Positions 1-10,944 of a stretch of 64,000 nucleotides of DNA are shown here, piece by piece. Position numbers and translations under genes: made by a program. Below the pieces are notes generated by a model that had not been told where the DNA came from, did no database searches, and saw only the letters and a list, made by a program, of their open reading frames with translations. This DNA comes from Rheinheimera aquimaris (GTDB taxonomy: Bacteria > Pseudomonadota > Gammaproteobacteria > Enterobacterales > Alteromonadaceae), in NCBI RefSeq assembly GCF_020531985.1, contig NZ_JAJAVQ010000001.1:248001-312000 (forward strand). Direction: 5' to 3'. Within the stretch, counting starts at the first letter, position 1. Every line of letters starts with the position of its first letter.

Positions 1-1
1 T

Positions 2-784
2 AACCTTATCTTCAGTGATGCTTTCAGTGCTCAGGCGGGGTTTGGTGCTGCTATTGGCTGGGGCGTTAAGCGCGGTATTTATTCTAATGAAGCCGGGCAG
101 GGCACTGGCCCACACGCCGCCGCCGCGGCGGAGGTTGAACACCCATCTCAGCAAGGGCTTGTACAGGCTTTCTCGGTTTATGTTGATACCTTGTTCGTTT
201 GCACTGCGACAGCACTGATGATCCTGATCACGCAACAGTACAACGTAGCCGGTGAGTTACCGGCTGGCCAGTTTATCGTGCAAAACGTTGATGCGGCCAC
301 CGAAATTGGTTCAGCTGCTTTTACACAAATGGCCCTGCTGAGTGTTTTTGGTAATTTTGGCCAGATATTTGTTGGCATAGCGCTGTTTTTCTTCGCTTTC
401 ACCACTATTTTGGCTTATTACTACATTACTGAAACTAACGTAGCGTATTTAAACCGGGTGTTTAACAACAAATTACCGGTAGTGCTGTTTAAGCTACTGC
501 TGATGTTTATGGTGGCGTACGGTACGGTAAACAGCGCTGGTTATATCTGGAATATCGGTGATATCGGTGTGGGTTTGATGGCCTGGGTAAACGTTGTTGG
601 TATTCTGGCGATATTTTTTATGTATAAACCGACCATGCGTTGTTTACGGGATTATGAAGAGCAAAAGAAAAATGGTGGCCCAATTAGCTTTGACCCGGTA
701 AGGCTCGGCATTAAAAACGCCACATTCTGGGAAAACAAGCTGGCGAAGCAACAAGCAGAGCTACAGCAAAAAGATAAGCAGTAG
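2..784 (+). CDS. Amino acid (alanine/glycine):sodium symporter, AGCS family, C-terminal part
   Basis: This is the C-terminal 260 residues of an inner-membrane secondary transporter; the gene begins before the window. Reading the frame open from base 2 gives GVKRGIYSNEAGQGTGPH, the family signature of AGCS (AlsT/DagA-like) carriers, followed by at least four hydrophobic segments and a short charged cytoplasmic tail ending in KDKQ. AGCS proteins import alanine or glycine with sodium. The ATG at 191 is internal and not the start. A strong bidirectional hairpin follows the stop codon. Substrate cannot be told from this fragment. Confidence 0.9.
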   Translation, partial: NLIFSDAFSAQAGFGAAIGWGVKRGIYSNEAGQGTGPHAAAAAEVEHPSQQGLVQAFSVYVDTLFVCTATALMILITQQYNVAGELPAGQFIVQNVDAATEIGSAAFTQMALLSVFGNFGQIFVGIALFFFAFTTILAYYYITETNVAYLNRVFNNKLPVVLFKLLLMFMVAYGTVNSAGYIWNIGDIGVGLMAWVNVVGILAIFFMYKPTMRCLRDYEEQKKNGGPISFDPVRLGIKNATFWENKLAKQQAELQQKDKQ

Positions 785-800
785 TTTATCGCTTAAAGTT

Positions 801-830
801 AAAAAGCCCGGTATTCACCGGGCTTTTTTC
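801..830. terminator. Bidirectional Rho-independent terminator
   Basis: Stem AAGCCCGGT (804-812) pairs with ACCGGGCTT (817-825) across a 4-nt loop. A-rich and T-rich flanks on either side make it work for the symporter gene (plus) and pykA (minus), which converge here. Confidence 0.9.
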
Positions 831-852
831 ATGCTAAATACGATGGTAAAAC

Positions 853-2289
853 TTATTTCACCTGTACTATCTTGCAGGTGTTAGAGGCGCCGATTGTCTC
901 CATCACATCACCATGCGTCATAATGACCAGATCGCCGCTTTTTAAACCCGCCTTGGCTTTTATCGCATCAATCGCAGCATCAGCCAGAGACTGACCATCC
1001 AGCGCAGTGCTGTCAAAAAATGCTGGATATACCCCACGATAAAGCGCCATCTTGTTTAGCGTTTTAGTATGCCGTGACAGCGCAAAAATTGGCTGTGGTG
1101 ACGTGATCCGCGACATCAGTTTTGCCGTGTAGCCAGACTCTGTCAGTGTAATGATCGCTTTGATACCTTCAAGATGGTTGGCTGCATACATTGCTGATAG
1201 CGCTATGGTTTCGCTGATCTCGGTAAACGTCACATCCATACGATGCTTGGATATTTGCACGCTCGGGTGTTTTTCAGCCCCATCACAAACCCGCGCCATG
1301 GCGCGCACCGTTTCTGTAGGGTATTTACCGGCAGCAGTTTCCGCCGACAGCATTACTGCATCAGTGCCATCGAGTACCGCGTTAGCCACATCCATTACTT
1401 CAGCACGGGTCGGCATAGGGCTTTCAATCATGCTTTCCATCATTTGCGTAGCGGTAATGACCACGCGGTTTAGTTGGCGTGAACGCGCTATGATGCGTTT
1501 TTGTTGGCCAACGAGTTCTGCATCACCAATTTCAACGCCCAAGTCTCCCCGGGCGACCATCACAGCGTCAGAGGCGCGGATGATGTCATCCAGTGTTTCG
1601 TTATCAGCAACGGCTTCTGCCCGTTCAATTTTGGCCATAATGCGCGCTTCAGAACCGGCGGCCAGTGCTAAGTCACGCGCTAAGCGCAGGTCATCACCAC
1701 TGCGAGGAAATGACACCGCCAAAAAATCTACATCGATTTCTGCCGCAGTAATAATGTCGCGTTTGTCTTTATCAGTCAGGGCAGGGGCAGTTAAGCCGCC
1801 ACCCTGGCGGTTAATACCTTTGTTGTTACTCAGTTTACCGCCGACTGTTACTGTTGTATAAACGCGGGCACCTTCAACACGGTCAACGGTTAATTGAATA
1901 CGACCATCATCCAGCAACAGTAAATCGCCGGCTTTAACGTCTTGTGGTAATTCTTTATAGTCAATACCAACCTGATGCTCATCGCCTTCACCTTTAGCCA
2001 GTTCTGCATCCAGCACATATGGCTGGCCTTCTTCAAGCATTACGGCACCGTTTTTAAAGGTGGACACCCTGATTTTTGGCCCTTGTAAATCCCCAAGAAT
2101 TGCAACATGCGCGCCTAGCTTCGCCGCTGCAGCCCTTACCATCGCCGCGCGTTCACGGTGATCATCGGCACTGCCATGCGAGAAATTCAAACGGAATACC
2201 GCGGCTCCAGCCTGGATCAGCTTTTCAATAGCGGTTTGAGTACTGGTGGCTGGCCCCAGCGTAGCGACGATTTTTGTTCTTCTGTGCAT
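853..2289 (-). CDS. pykA: Pyruvate kinase (PykA type)
   Basis: Catalyses phosphoenolpyruvate + ADP to pyruvate + ATP, the last step of glycolysis and of the lower Entner-Doudoroff route. The 478 residues show the family order: [14 protein letters not shown] at the N terminus, the NFSHG and GDLQGPKIR motifs of the active site, the catalytic-lysine segment [10 protein letters not shown], and the [10 protein letters not shown] and ATQMMESMI motifs. The C-terminal effector domain is complete; length matches E. coli PykA (480). A start five codons upstream (2304) is open, but AGGAAC stands just before the ATG at 2289 and the upstream ATG has no good ribosome site. A HexR operator lies in the promoter region, so it is probably controlled with the Entner-Doudoroff genes. 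Confidence 0.95.
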   Translation of the reverse strand: MHRRTKIVATLGPATSTQTAIEKLIQAGAAVFRLNFSHGSADDHRERAAMVRAAAAKLGAHVAILGDLQGPKIRVSTFKNGAVMLEEGQPYVLDAELAKGEGDEHQVGIDYKELPQDVKAGDLLLLDDGRIQLTVDRVEGARVYTTVTVGGKLSNNKGINRQGGGLTAPALTDKDKRDIITAAEIDVDFLAVSFPRSGDDLRLARDLALAAGSEARIMAKIERAEAVADNETLDDIIRASDAVMVARGDLGVEIGDAELVGQQKRIIARSRQLNRVVITATQMMESMIESPMPTRAEVMDVANAVLDGTDAVMLSAETAAGKYPTETVRAMARVCDGAEKHPSVQISKHRMDVTFTEISETIALSAMYAANHLEGIKAIITLTESGYTAKLMSRITSPQPIFALSRHTKTLNKMALYRGVYPAFFDSTALDGQSLADAAIDAIKAKAGLKSGDLVIMTHGDVMETIGASNTCKIVQVK

Positions 2290-2340
2290 GTTCTGTTCCT
2301 GCATATTGCAAAGAGGGAGTTTCAGGTGGGATCAGTGTAA

Positions 2341-2355
2341 TGTAATTTTATTACA
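2341..2355. promoter_or_regulatory. HexR operator upstream of pykA
   Basis: TGTAATTTTATTACA matches the known HexR consensus TGTAATTWAATTACA with a single central difference. It sits 52 bases upstream of the pykA start. Regulation by HexR is inferred from the match and from the adjacent hexR gene. Confidence 0.8.
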
Positions 2356-2390
2356 GAATACAGCGCAGGAAGGAATAAAAACGACAGGTT

Positions 2391-2416
2391 GGTGCAGTTG
2401 CCGCGGCAACCGCACC
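2391..2416 (-). terminator. Probable hexR terminator
   Basis: A GC-rich near-perfect palindrome: GGTGC-GTTGCC pairs with GGCAAC-GCACC around a CG centre, with one A/C position that is a G-U pair on the minus strand. It lies 11 bases past the hexR stop, and a T-run follows about ten bases later on the minus strand. Confidence 0.5.
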
Positions 2417-2426
2417 TTACAGCAGA

Positions 2427-3284
2427 TTAGTTGTTGAAGTCTTTCTTATCAAAACGTGAGCCACGCAGGCTGTCTTTAACTTTTTTCAGATTTTCCCGGA
2501 ACTTACTGCCACGACGTAAGGTAAAACCTGTCGCCAGAATATCAATTAATACCAACTGCGCAACGCGGGACGCCATTGGCATATACATGTCAGTATCTTC
2601 AGGTACATCCAGTGACAACACCAGTGTACATTCTTTAGCAAGCGGGCTGTCATAAGCTGTCACACCTATCACCGTGGCATCATTTTCACGGGCTATCGCT
2701 GCTATATCGCACAGATTTTTTGTTCTGCCGGTATGACTGATACATACCACCACATCGCCTTCGGCGCTGTTAATGGCGCTCATACGCTGCATGACGATAT
2801 CGTCAAAACAGACAACCGGCACGTTAAAACGGAAAAATTTATTCTGTGCATCGTGTGCTACAGAGGCAGAAGCACCCAGCCCGAAGAAAGAAATCTTCTT
2901 TGCTTGCGTCAGCACATCTACCGCCCGGTTCACGGTGGCAATATCAACGCGCTGACGGGCAGTGTCTAAAGCTGCCATAGTAGATTCAAAGATCTTAGCG
3001 GTGTAAGCTTCGGGGCCGTCTTCTTCTTCAACGTGACGGTTTACATAAGGCGTGCCGTTTGCAAGGCTCTGCGCCAGGTGCAATTTAAAATCCGGAAAGC
3101 CTTTGGTATCAAGCCGGCGACAAAACCGGTTCACTGTAGGTTCGCTGACATCTGCCATCTTGGCCAGGGCAGCTATACTGCTGTGTATAGTCGTTTGCGG
3201 GTTAGCCAGAATGACGTCGGCAACTTTACGCTCCGACTTACTAAAGTTATTTACGCTATTGACGATTTTTTCCAGCACATTCAT
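2427..3284 (-). CDS. hexR: HexR, RpiR-family transcriptional regulator of central carbon metabolism
   Basis: A 285-residue regulator with an N-terminal RpiR helix-turn-helix (about residues 1-75; IAALAKMADVSEPTVNRFCRRL is the HTH, here cited by its region 38-59) and a C-terminal SIS sugar-phosphate domain (about 120-260, with FFGLGASASVAHDA and CISHTGRTKN). In gammaproteobacteria HexR represses the Entner-Doudoroff genes and is released by 2-keto-3-deoxy-6-phosphogluconate. It is divergent from zwf and next to pykA, and both have matching operators. Sequence, neighbours and operators all agree, so the name is safe. Confidence 0.95.
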   Translation of the reverse strand: MNVLEKIVNSVNNFSKSERKVADVILANPQTTIHSSIAALAKMADVSEPTVNRFCRRLDTKGFPDFKLHLAQSLANGTPYVNRHVEEEDGPEAYTAKIFESTMAALDTARQRVDIATVNRAVDVLTQAKKISFFGLGASASVAHDAQNKFFRFNVPVVCFDDIVMQRMSAINSAEGDVVVCISHTGRTKNLCDIAAIARENDATVIGVTAYDSPLAKECTLVLSLDVPEDTDMYMPMASRVAQLVLIDILATGFTLRRGSKFRENLKKVKDSLRGSRFDKKDFNN

Positions 3285-3442
3285 CCGGCGATTCCTGACT
3301 TATAATTTGGCTTATACAGGTTGTAATAAGGCTTGTAGCCCTTCTGTGTTGTGGTCAAAACAGTATTAAATTTACCACAAAACAACAGATCCGTTGCTAA
3401 GGCTGCCTTATTATATAAGAATAGTCAAAACATTACGCAATC

Positions 3443-3457
3443 TGTAATTTAATTACA
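3443..3457. promoter_or_regulatory. HexR operator in the hexR-zwf divergent promoter
   Basis: TGTAATTTAATTACA is an exact match to the published HexR consensus. It lies 82 bases upstream of zwf and 158 bases upstream of hexR, so it can serve the operon and also autoregulation. The rest of the 254-base gap is AT-rich; I see no other convincing site. Confidence 0.88.
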
Positions 3458-3538
3458 AGATATCCGGTTTACAACCCTGTGATGCTACGCTAGTATGGCC
3501 TAAGTGTTGTAAAATTACATATAAAGCAAGGGTCAGTT

Positions 3539-5008
3539 ATGACAACAACAGCACAAAATTCAGCATGCGATTTAATCCTGTTTGGTACCAAAGGTGACTT
3601 GGCACGCCGTAAGCTGCTACCAGCCATGTATCAGCTGGAAAAAGCCGATTTACTCTGTGCAGAATCACGTATTGTCGGGGTTGCACGTGATGAAATGTCT
3701 ACCGAAGATTATGCTGAGCTGGTGTTAACAAACCTGAATAAGTTTCTGAAAGAGCCGCTGGATAATGCGGTCTGGCAGCGGTTACAGCAGAAACTGGTAT
3801 ATGTGCAGCTGGATTTAGCCAACGAGCAGGACTACACCAAGCTGACAGCCGTTACCGATTGCAGTAAACGTGTGCCGGTCAGCTATTTTGCGACGCCACC
3901 TTCTTTATTTGGTTCTATCTGCAAAGGTTTGGCCGTTGCGGGTTTGGCGGCAGAGCCTGCAAGAGTTGTGTTAGAAAAACCTATCGGCCATGACCTGGCC
4001 TCATCAAAAGTGATCAATGATCAGGTCGCTGAATTCTTTAAAGAAAGCCAGATTTACCGTATAGACCACTATCTGGGTAAAGAAACCGTTCTTAACTTAT
4101 TAGCTTTACGCTTTGCAAATGCCATTTTTGCCGGTAACTGGGATCATAATTCGATTGACCATGTACAAATTACCGTCGCAGAAGAAGTGGGTGTTGAAGG
4201 CCGTTGGAGTTATTACGACGATGCCGGCCAGATGCGTGATATGGTGCAAAACCACCTGTTGCAGGTGTTAACGCTGATTGCAATGGAGCCTCCGGCCAGA
4301 CTGGATGCGGACAGCATTCGTGACGAAAAGCTGAAAGTACTTAAAGCGCTGCGCAAAATTGATATCAGTAATATTCAGGAAAAGACTGTACGTGGGCAAT
4401 ACGCCAGCGGCTTTGTTGCAGGCAAAGCTGCACCGGGCTACCTGGAAGAAGAGGGCGCCCGTCCTAACAGTAAAACTGAAACTTTCGTGGCAATTAAAGT
4501 TGATATTGATAACTGGCGCTGGGCCGGCGTGCCGTTTTATCTGCGTACAGGTAAACGTATGGCGTCTAAACTGAGCGAAGTCGTGATCAGTTTTAAACCG
4601 CAGCCGCATAATATTTTCCATGCTACCTACAGTCATTTACCGGCCAACAAGCTGATCATCCGTTTACAGCCGGATGAAGGCGTCGAAATTCAGGTGCTGA
4701 ATAAGATCCCGGGCCTTGGTGAAAGTATGCGCCTGCAGGAAAGTAAACTGGATTTGAGCTTTGATGAAACCTTTAAATCGCAGCGTATCGCAGACGCGTA
4801 TGAGCGCTTATTGCTTGAAGCTATGCTGGGTAATCAGTACTTGTTCGTCCGCCGCGATGAAGTAGAGCATGCGTGGAAGTGGGTCGACGGCATTCTGGAT
4901 GCGTGGAAAACCAGCAATGAGCCACCGAAAACTTATCAGGCGGGCAGTTGGGGACCTGTCGCATCGATTTCGATGCTGGCCCGTGATGACCGTAACTGGG
5001 AAGAATAG
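3539..5008 (+). CDS. zwf: Glucose-6-phosphate 1-dehydrogenase
   Basis: Oxidises glucose 6-phosphate to 6-phosphoglucono-1,5-lactone with NAD(P)+, feeding both the pentose-phosphate and Entner-Doudoroff routes. The 489 residues carry the Rossmann motif GTKGDLARRKLLPA (16-29), the conserved EKPIGHD and the active-site signature RIDHYLGKE. Length equals that of the family (E. coli 491). First gene of zwf-pgl-edd-glk-eda, with pgl starting 4 bases after its stop. The ATG at 3539 follows an AAGG ribosome site. Confidence 0.97.
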   Translation: MTTTAQNSACDLILFGTKGDLARRKLLPAMYQLEKADLLCAESRIVGVARDEMSTEDYAELVLTNLNKFLKEPLDNAVWQRLQQKLVYVQLDLANEQDYTKLTAVTDCSKRVPVSYFATPPSLFGSICKGLAVAGLAAEPARVVLEKPIGHDLASSKVINDQVAEFFKESQIYRIDHYLGKETVLNLLALRFANAIFAGNWDHNSIDHVQITVAEEVGVEGRWSYYDDAGQMRDMVQNHLLQVLTLIAMEPPARLDADSIRDEKLKVLKALRKIDISNIQEKTVRGQYASGFVAGKAAPGYLEEEGARPNSKTETFVAIKVDIDNWRWAGVPFYLRTGKRMASKLSEVVISFKPQPHNIFHATYSHLPANKLIIRLQPDEGVEIQVLNKIPGLGESMRLQESKLDLSFDETFKSQRIADAYERLLLEAMLGNQYLFVRRDEVEHAWKWVDGILDAWKTSNEPPKTYQAGSWGPVASISMLARDDRNWEE

Positions 5009-5011
5009 ACC

Positions 5012-5704
5012 ATGATGCAATTACAACAGTTCAGCAGCACAGATAATCTTAACGCTGATTTTGCTGCGCGTCTGGTTGACATTCTGCAACAGGCCATCGA
5101 GCAGCGTGGCGCAGCTTATTTGGTTGTGTCCGGTGGCAAAACACCGCAAGCGCTTTTTAACACGCTCAGTAATACAGATTTAGCCTGGGATAAAGTCACC
5201 GTCTTATTAGCCGACGACCGTTGGTTGGATGCCAACCAGCCAGACTCTAACGAACGGCTGGTTAAAGCCACTTTGCTGCAAAATAAAGCCAGCAACGCGC
5301 GCTTTATCAGTTTGTATGCTGATACTGCATCGGCATTTACCGGTGCAGCTGAGGTGTTACCGCGTATCAGTGCGTTACCAACCTTCGATGCCGTAATCCT
5401 CGGTATGGGCGAGGACGGTCACACCGCGTCGTTATTTCCATGCAGTGCCCAAATTGAAGAAGGGTTGTCAGACGGTGCACCAGCAGTGCTGGCGGTTGAA
5501 CCTCAAACCGCGCCTTATCAGCGTATGTCACTTAGCTTGCCACGGCTGTTAGATAGCCGGCATATCTTTTTGCATCTGGTAGGCAGCAATAAGTTGACAG
5601 TACTAAACAAAGCAATGGCAGAGCACGATGTGCTCGCGATGCCAATACGTGCATTTTTACATCATCCGGTAGCACAGGTTACCGTGATGTACAGTGATAA
5701 TTAG
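5012..5704 (+). CDS. pgl: 6-phosphogluconolactonase
   Basis: Hydrolyses 6-phosphogluconolactone to 6-phosphogluconate. The 230 residues show the DevB-type family motifs VSGGKTPQALF near residue 40, LADDRWL, and GMGEDGHTASLFP near 140. It sits between zwf and edd, exactly where the enzyme is needed. The first two codons are both ATG (5012 and 5015); either may be used. Edd begins 10 bases downstream. Confidence 0.95.
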   Translation: MMQLQQFSSTDNLNADFAARLVDILQQAIEQRGAAYLVVSGGKTPQALFNTLSNTDLAWDKVTVLLADDRWLDANQPDSNERLVKATLLQNKASNARFISLYADTASAFTGAAEVLPRISALPTFDAVILGMGEDGHTASLFPCSAQIEEGLSDGAPAVLAVEPQTAPYQRMSLSLPRLLDSRHIFLHLVGSNKLTVLNKAMAEHDVLAMPIRAFLHHPVAQVTVMYSDN

Positions 5705-5713
5705 GGGATAATC

Positions 5714-7546
5714 ATGGATCCTGTGATTCAGAAAGTAACGGACAGAATTATTGCCCGCAGCCAAAAAAGCCGCGCTATTTACCTGCAACGTCTGGAAAAA
5801 GCCCGCTTGAAAGGGCCGCACCGCGGCGTGCTGAGCTGCGGTAATCTGGCGCACGGTTTTGCCGCCTGTAATCAGCAGGATAAAGGCGATTTACGCAGTT
5901 TAACCAAAGCCAACATTGGCATAGTGTCGTCGTACAATGACATGTTGTCGGCGCACCAACCCTATGAGCAATACCCGGTCCTGATTAAGCAGGCTGTATC
6001 TGAAGTAGGCAGCGTCGCACAGTTCGCTGGCGGCGTCCCAGCTATGTGCGATGGCGTAACACAAGGTCAGCCTGGCATGGAGCTTAGCCTGTTAAGCCGC
6101 GATATTATTGCTATGTCGGCAGCTGTTGGGTTATCTCACAACATGTTTGATGGTGGCTTAATGCTGGGTATTTGCGACAAAATCGTACCCGGTTTGTTTA
6201 TGGCAGCGATGAGCTTTGGTCATCTGCCATTTGTGTTTGTTCCGGCGGGGCCAATGCCATCAGGCATACCGAACAAAGAGAAAGCCCGTGTTCGCCAGCT
6301 ATATGCTGAAGGAAAGGTAGGTAAAGAAGAATTATTGGCGGCAGAGTCAGCTTCTTACCACTCTGCGGGCACCTGTACATTTTATGGCACCGCCAACTCT
6401 AATCAGCTGGTCGTTGAGATTATGGGGCTACATTTACCCGGCGCATCTTTTGTTAACCCGGGCACACAGCTTCGGGATGAGCTTACTAAGGCCGCCGCAC
6501 GTCAGGTAACGCGGCTAACAGATTTAGGTACCGATTATCTGCCTGCCGGTAAAATGATTGATGCTAAGTCTGTGGTAAACGGCATTGTAGGCTTGCTGGC
6601 AACCGGCGGTTCAACCAACCATACCATGCACCTGATAGCAATGGCCCGTTCTGCCGGCTTTATTGTAAATTGGGATGATTTTGCAGAGTTATCTGCAGCG
6701 ACACCGTTGCTGACAAGAATTTATCCAAATGGCCAGGCTGACATTAACCACTTCCAGCATGCCGGTGGTATGGCGCTGCTGATCCGTGAATTACTGGACG
6801 CAGGCCTGTTGCACGAAGATGTACAGACTGTCGCGGGCCCGGGGCTGCGCCGTTATACACAGCAACCAGTGATACAAGACAACAAATTAGTATGGATTGA
6901 TGCACCTGAGCAGTCGCTGGATCCGGACGTACTGGCAACAGTGAAAAAACCGTTTAAAGCGCATGGTGGTCTTGAAGTACTGTCAGGCAACGTTGGTCGG
7001 GGTGTGATTAAAACGTCTGCACTGCGCGAGGGCACAGAGGTTGTCAAAGCACCGGCTGTCGTATTTTCCAGCCAACATGAACTGGATGCCGCATTTAAAG
7101 CCGGTGAGCTGAATAAAGACTGCATCGTTGTTGTAAGGTTCCAGGGGCCGAAAGCTTGTGGTATGCCGGAGCTGCACAAACTGACACCGCCGCTTGGCGT
7201 GTTGCAGGACAGAGGCTATAAAGTCGCCTTAGTGACTGACGGCCGTATGTCCGGCGCGTCAGGCAAAGTGCCGGCCGCTATTCATGTGACACCAGAGGCG
7301 ATTGACGGTGGCAACATTGCCCGCATTAAAACCGGTGACATGATGTTGGTGGACGGTTTAACCGGCAAGCTTGAGGTATTGGTACCAGAAGCAGAATTTG
7401 CCGCACGTGAACTTGCGACCCAGGATATGGCAGAGAGTTATTACGGCATGGGCCGCGAAATGTTTGGCGCGCTGCGCGGTCAGTTAACTGGCGCAGAGCA
7501 GGGGGCCTGTAGTTTGTTCATCACGGAGGAACATTTGCATGGCTAA
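5714..7546 (+). CDS. edd: Phosphogluconate dehydratase (Entner-Doudoroff)
   Basis: Dehydrates 6-phosphogluconate to 2-keto-3-deoxy-6-phosphogluconate using a [4Fe-4S] cluster. The 610 residues belong to the IlvD/Edd family: [19 protein letters not shown] near residue 113, the cluster-region [13 protein letters not shown] near 218, and the C-terminal [18 protein letters not shown]. Length is that of E. coli Edd (603). It overlaps glk by 8 bases, so translation is probably coupled. Confidence 0.97.
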   Translation: MDPVIQKVTDRIIARSQKSRAIYLQRLEKARLKGPHRGVLSCGNLAHGFAACNQQDKGDLRSLTKANIGIVSSYNDMLSAHQPYEQYPVLIKQAVSEVGSVAQFAGGVPAMCDGVTQGQPGMELSLLSRDIIAMSAAVGLSHNMFDGGLMLGICDKIVPGLFMAAMSFGHLPFVFVPAGPMPSGIPNKEKARVRQLYAEGKVGKEELLAAESASYHSAGTCTFYGTANSNQLVVEIMGLHLPGASFVNPGTQLRDELTKAAARQVTRLTDLGTDYLPAGKMIDAKSVVNGIVGLLATGGSTNHTMHLIAMARSAGFIVNWDDFAELSAATPLLTRIYPNGQADINHFQHAGGMALLIRELLDAGLLHEDVQTVAGPGLRRYTQQPVIQDNKLVWIDAPEQSLDPDVLATVKKPFKAHGGLEVLSGNVGRGVIKTSALREGTEVVKAPAVVFSSQHELDAAFKAGELNKDCIVVVRFQGPKACGMPELHKLTPPLGVLQDRGYKVALVTDGRMSGASGKVPAAIHVTPEAIDGGNIARIKTGDMMLVDGLTGKLEVLVPEAEFAARELATQDMAESYYGMGREMFGALRGQLTGAEQGACSLFITEEHLHG

Positions 7547-8513
7547 GTTGCCAGCATTTGCAATAGTGGCGGATATAGGTGGCACTAATGCCCGCTTCAG
7601 CCGCGTAGACCTGGCTACGTTGGCATTGGACAAGGTTGCCGTATACCCGTGTGCTGATTTTGTGACACTTGCCGATGCATTGACACATTACCGGCAACAG
7701 CAGCAGCTAACGGATATTCAGCATGTGGCTATTGCCATTGCGTGTCCTGTTACCAGTGATGTCGTCAGCATGACCAATTTTCACTGGACGTTTTCAATTA
7801 AAGCTATGCAGCAGCAACTGCAGTTAGAAGCATTGCAGGTAATTAATGACTTCACTGCTGTAGCAATGTGTTTACCTGCGCTTACTGAACAGCAGAAAGT
7901 CAAAATTGGTCCGGGCGATGTTCAACCTGGTAAACCAATGGCGGTGCTTGGTGCAGGCACAGGACTTGGGGTTGCACATCTGCTGCCGGTCAATGATAAG
8001 TTTGTTCCATTGCCGGGCGAGGGTGGCCATACCGACTGGGCTGCACAAACCGAACAGGAGTGGTTTATTCAGCAAACACTGGCGAAAGAGTACGGCCATG
8101 TGTCACCCGAGCGTCTGCTATCAGGCCCGGGACTGGAAGCTATTTATATAGCGCTGGCATTGTATCGCAAGCAGAATGAAGCTCCTCTGAGTGCCTCACA
8201 AATAGCGGCACAGGCGCTTAGCGGCGGATCAGCGCTGGCTGTGGACACTGTTAAACAGTTTTTTGCCAGCTTAGGCAGCGTGGCAGGCGATTTAGCGCTG
8301 ACATTAAGTACCTTTGGTGGTGTCTATATTGCCGGAGGTATTACACCTAAGCTATTACCTCTGCTGGCAGACAGTGAATTCAGAGCACGTTTTGAAGCAA
8401 AAGGCCGGTTTAGTGCGTTTAATCGCCAGATAGCCACCTACGTCGTCACTGCAGAACAACCCGGTCTGGTCGGTGCTGCGGTTTACCTGAAACAATTCTT
8501 GGCGAGTAACTAA
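7539..8513 (+). CDS. glk: Glucokinase
   Basis: Phosphorylates glucose with ATP to glucose 6-phosphate. The 324 residues have the ROK-like ATP site [11 protein letters not shown] at the N terminus, the catalytic region [23 protein letters not shown], and GEGGHTDWA. Its place inside the Entner-Doudoroff operon implies that free (non-PTS) glucose is an important substrate here. Start overlaps the end of edd; eda begins 2 bases after its stop. Confidence 0.95.
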   Translation: MAKLPAFAIVADIGGTNARFSRVDLATLALDKVAVYPCADFVTLADALTHYRQQQQLTDIQHVAIAIACPVTSDVVSMTNFHWTFSIKAMQQQLQLEALQVINDFTAVAMCLPALTEQQKVKIGPGDVQPGKPMAVLGAGTGLGVAHLLPVNDKFVPLPGEGGHTDWAAQTEQEWFIQQTLAKEYGHVSPERLLSGPGLEAIYIALALYRKQNEAPLSASQIAAQALSGGSALAVDTVKQFFASLGSVAGDLALTLSTFGGVYIAGGITPKLLPLLADSEFRARFEAKGRFSAFNRQIATYVVTAEQPGLVGAAVYLKQFLASN

Positions 8514-8515
8514 AT

Positions 8516-9163
8516 ATGGCATTTGAAAATTGGCAATTGCAACCTGATACGCTGTTTGCACAGGGCCCCGTGGTTCCGGTGATCGTAGTAAAAGATCTCG
8601 CTGACGCTGTACCGATGGCAAAAGCATTGTTAGCAGGCGGCATCAAGGTACTGGAAGTCACGTTGCGCACACCGGTTGCACTGGATGCTATACGCTTGCT
8701 GGCACAGGAAGTACCCGACGCCATAGTAGGTGCAGGCACCGTGACTACGCCTGAACAGTTGCAGCAATGTATTGATGCTGGTGCAAAATTTGCTATTAGC
8801 CCGGGCCTGACCCGCGAGTTACTGCAAGCCGGTAAAGACGCGCCTATTCCACTAATTCCGGGTATTGCCAGTATTTCAGAGCTGATGGAAGGCACGGGGC
8901 TGGGTTATAGCCACTTTAAGTTTTTCCCGGCTGAAGCTGCAGGCGGCGTGAAGACGTTAAAATCTATTCATGGGCCTTTTGCCGATATCCGCTTTTGTCC
9001 AACCGGCGGCATTAACGAAAAGAACTTCCTTGAATACCTGGCGCTACCGAATGTTAAGTGTGTCGGCGGCTCCTGGATTGTACCGGATGACGCCGTGAGC
9101 AATAAAGACTGGGCGCGCATTACCGAGCTATGTAACGCAGCGGTAGCACAAAGCCAGCGCTGA
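8516..9163 (+). CDS. eda: KDPG aldolase (2-keto-3-deoxy-6-phosphogluconate aldolase)
   Basis: Cleaves KDPG to pyruvate and glyceraldehyde 3-phosphate and may also act on 4-hydroxy-2-oxoglutarate, as the family does. The 215 residues show [17 protein letters not shown], and the Schiff-base lysine segment [12 protein letters not shown]. It is the last gene of the operon and is followed by a strong terminator. Confidence 0.96.
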   Translation: MAFENWQLQPDTLFAQGPVVPVIVVKDLADAVPMAKALLAGGIKVLEVTLRTPVALDAIRLLAQEVPDAIVGAGTVTTPEQLQQCIDAGAKFAISPGLTRELLQAGKDAPIPLIPGIASISELMEGTGLGYSHFKFFPAEAAGGVKTLKSIHGPFADIRFCPTGGINEKNFLEYLALPNVKCVGGSWIVPDDAVSNKDWARITELCNAAVAQSQR

Positions 9164-9187
9164 TTACTTCAAAAGTTTGTTGTTGCT

Positions 9188-9213
9188 AAACGCCCGGTAG
9201 ATACCGGGCGTTT
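9188..9213 (+). terminator. Terminator of the Entner-Doudoroff operon
   Basis: AAACGCCCGGT (9188-9198) pairs perfectly with ACCGGGCGTTT (9203-9213) across a 4-nt loop, then TGTTTTG. It lies 24 bases after the eda stop. Confidence 0.9.
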
Positions 9214-9307
9214 GTTTTGAGTTTACTGTGGAAAAAGCGTATAGTAGCGCACTTTTTATTCTGGGCCTTAGCGGCCTGACCCGATTTAACCTGCTCTGGA
9301 ACACACT

Positions 9308-10897
9308 GTGATATCAACTGCTAACATTACGATGCAATTTGGCGCTAAGCCGCTGTTTGAAAATATCTCCATTAAATTTGGCGAAGGTAACCGCTATGGT
9401 TTAATCGGGGCAAACGGCTGCGGCAAGTCAACGTTTATGAAGATCTTAAGCCGTGAGCTGGAACCGAGCGCAGGGAACGTCTTTGTTGAACCGAATCACA
9501 GGGTTGCTAAGTTACATCAGGATCAGTTCGCGTTTGAACCATACTCAGTGATCGACACTGTTATTATGGGCCACGCTGAACTGTGGGCTGTAAAAGAAGA
9601 GCGTGACCGCATATACAGCAGTGCCGAAATGAGTGAAGAAGACGGCATGAAAGTCGCCGATCTTGAAGTCGCCTTTGGCGAAATGGACGGTTACACCGCT
9701 GAGTCCCGTGCCGGTGAGTTATTAATTGGTGTCGGCATACCGGTAGAGCAGCATTTTGGCCCTATGTCTGCCATCGCGCCCGGCTTTAAACTGCGGGTTT
9801 TATTGGCACAGGTACTGTTTGCCGATCCGGAAATTATGCTACTGGATGAACCAACCAACAACCTCGACATCAATACCATCCGCTGGTTAGAGAATGTGCT
9901 GGCAGAACGTAACAGTACTATGGTTATCATTTCGCACGATCGCCATTTCCTAAACAGCGTTTGTACGCATATGGCCGATTTGGATTACGGCGAACTGCGT
10001 TTGTATCCAGGCAATTATGACGAATATATGTTCGCCGCGACACAGGCACGCGAGCGTTTACTGGCCGATAACGCCAAGAAAAAAGCTCAGATAGCGGAAC
10101 TGCAAACGTTCGTCAGTCGCTTCTCTGCCAACGCATCAAAAGCAAAGCAGGCGACATCGCGGGCGAAGCAAATTGATAAAATTCAGCTGGAAGAGGTTAA
10201 AGCGTCCAGTCGGGTTAACCCTTTTATCCGTTTCGAGCAGCAAAAGCAGTTGTATCGGCTGGCACTTGAAGTGGAAGGGCTGAACAAAGGCTTTGGTGAG
10301 CTTAAATTATTGAAAAACCTTGGCATGACGATTGAAGTCGGTGAAAAGGTCGCCATTCTGGGCACCAACGGTATTGGTAAATCGACGCTGCTGAAATGCC
10401 TGGTCGGTGATTTAACGCCTGAATCCGGCATCGTTAAATGGTCTGAAAACGCCAAAATTGGTTATTACGCACAAGACCATGCACACGAATTTGCCGAAGA
10501 TATCAGCTTGTTCGACTGGATGAGCCAATGGAAGCAACCTGCAGATGATGAACAGGCCGTACGTGGTATTCTCGGCAGGCTGTTATTCTCGCAAGATGAA
10601 ATTAAAAAATCAGTTAAGGTGCTATCAGGTGGTGAGAAAGGCCGCATGTTGTTCGGTAAACTGATGCTGCAACGGCCGAATATTCTGGTGATGGATGAAC
10701 CTACCAACCACCTGGACATGGAATCGATAGAATCGCTCAACCTTGCGCTTGAGCACTACAAAGGTACCTTGTTGTTTGTCAGTCACGACCGCGAATTCGT
10801 ATCCAGTCTGGCCAGCAGAATTATTGAAATTACCGGGCAGGATGTGCGCAATTTCGTTGGTACTTACGAGGAGTATCTGGCTGCACAGACAGTCTAA
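9308..10897 (+). CDS. ybiT: ABC-F family ATPase YbiT
   Basis: A soluble protein with two ATP-binding cassettes and no membrane segments, of the ABC-F class that acts on the ribosome. The first Walker A is GANGCGKST near residue 38 and the second is GTNGIGKST near 355; both cassettes have [20 protein letters not shown]. The N terminus resembles E. coli YbiT almost throughout ([18 protein letters not shown] region). The start is GTG at 9308, with CTGGA upstream. A hairpin follows at 10923. Confidence 0.93.
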   Translation: MISTANITMQFGAKPLFENISIKFGEGNRYGLIGANGCGKSTFMKILSRELEPSAGNVFVEPNHRVAKLHQDQFAFEPYSVIDTVIMGHAELWAVKEERDRIYSSAEMSEEDGMKVADLEVAFGEMDGYTAESRAGELLIGVGIPVEQHFGPMSAIAPGFKLRVLLAQVLFADPEIMLLDEPTNNLDINTIRWLENVLAERNSTMVIISHDRHFLNSVCTHMADLDYGELRLYPGNYDEYMFAATQARERLLADNAKKKAQIAELQTFVSRFSANASKAKQATSRAKQIDKIQLEEVKASSRVNPFIRFEQQKQLYRLALEVEGLNKGFGELKLLKNLGMTIEVGEKVAILGTNGIGKSTLLKCLVGDLTPESGIVKWSENAKIGYYAQDHAHEFAEDISLFDWMSQWKQPADDEQAVRGILGRLLFSQDEIKKSVKVLSGGEKGRMLFGKLMLQRPNILVMDEPTNHLDMESIESLNLALEHYKGTLLFVSHDREFVSSLASRIIEITGQDVRNFVGTYEEYLAAQTV

Positions 10898-10922
10898 CCT
10901 ACTGCCAGCAATACAGATTAAA

Positions 10923-10944
10923 AGCCGGTCTTGTCAGACCGGCT
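10923..10944 (+). terminator. Terminator after ybiT
   Basis: AGCCGGTCT (10923-10931) pairs with AGACCGGCT (10936-10944) across a 4-nt loop and is followed by CTATTTTAT. Confidence 0.85.

Noticed and set aside
3508..3519. TGTAAAATTACA near the zwf start, similar to a HexR site
   Set aside because: The half-sites are only 2 bases apart instead of 5, so it does not fit the HexR box; probably AT-rich chance.
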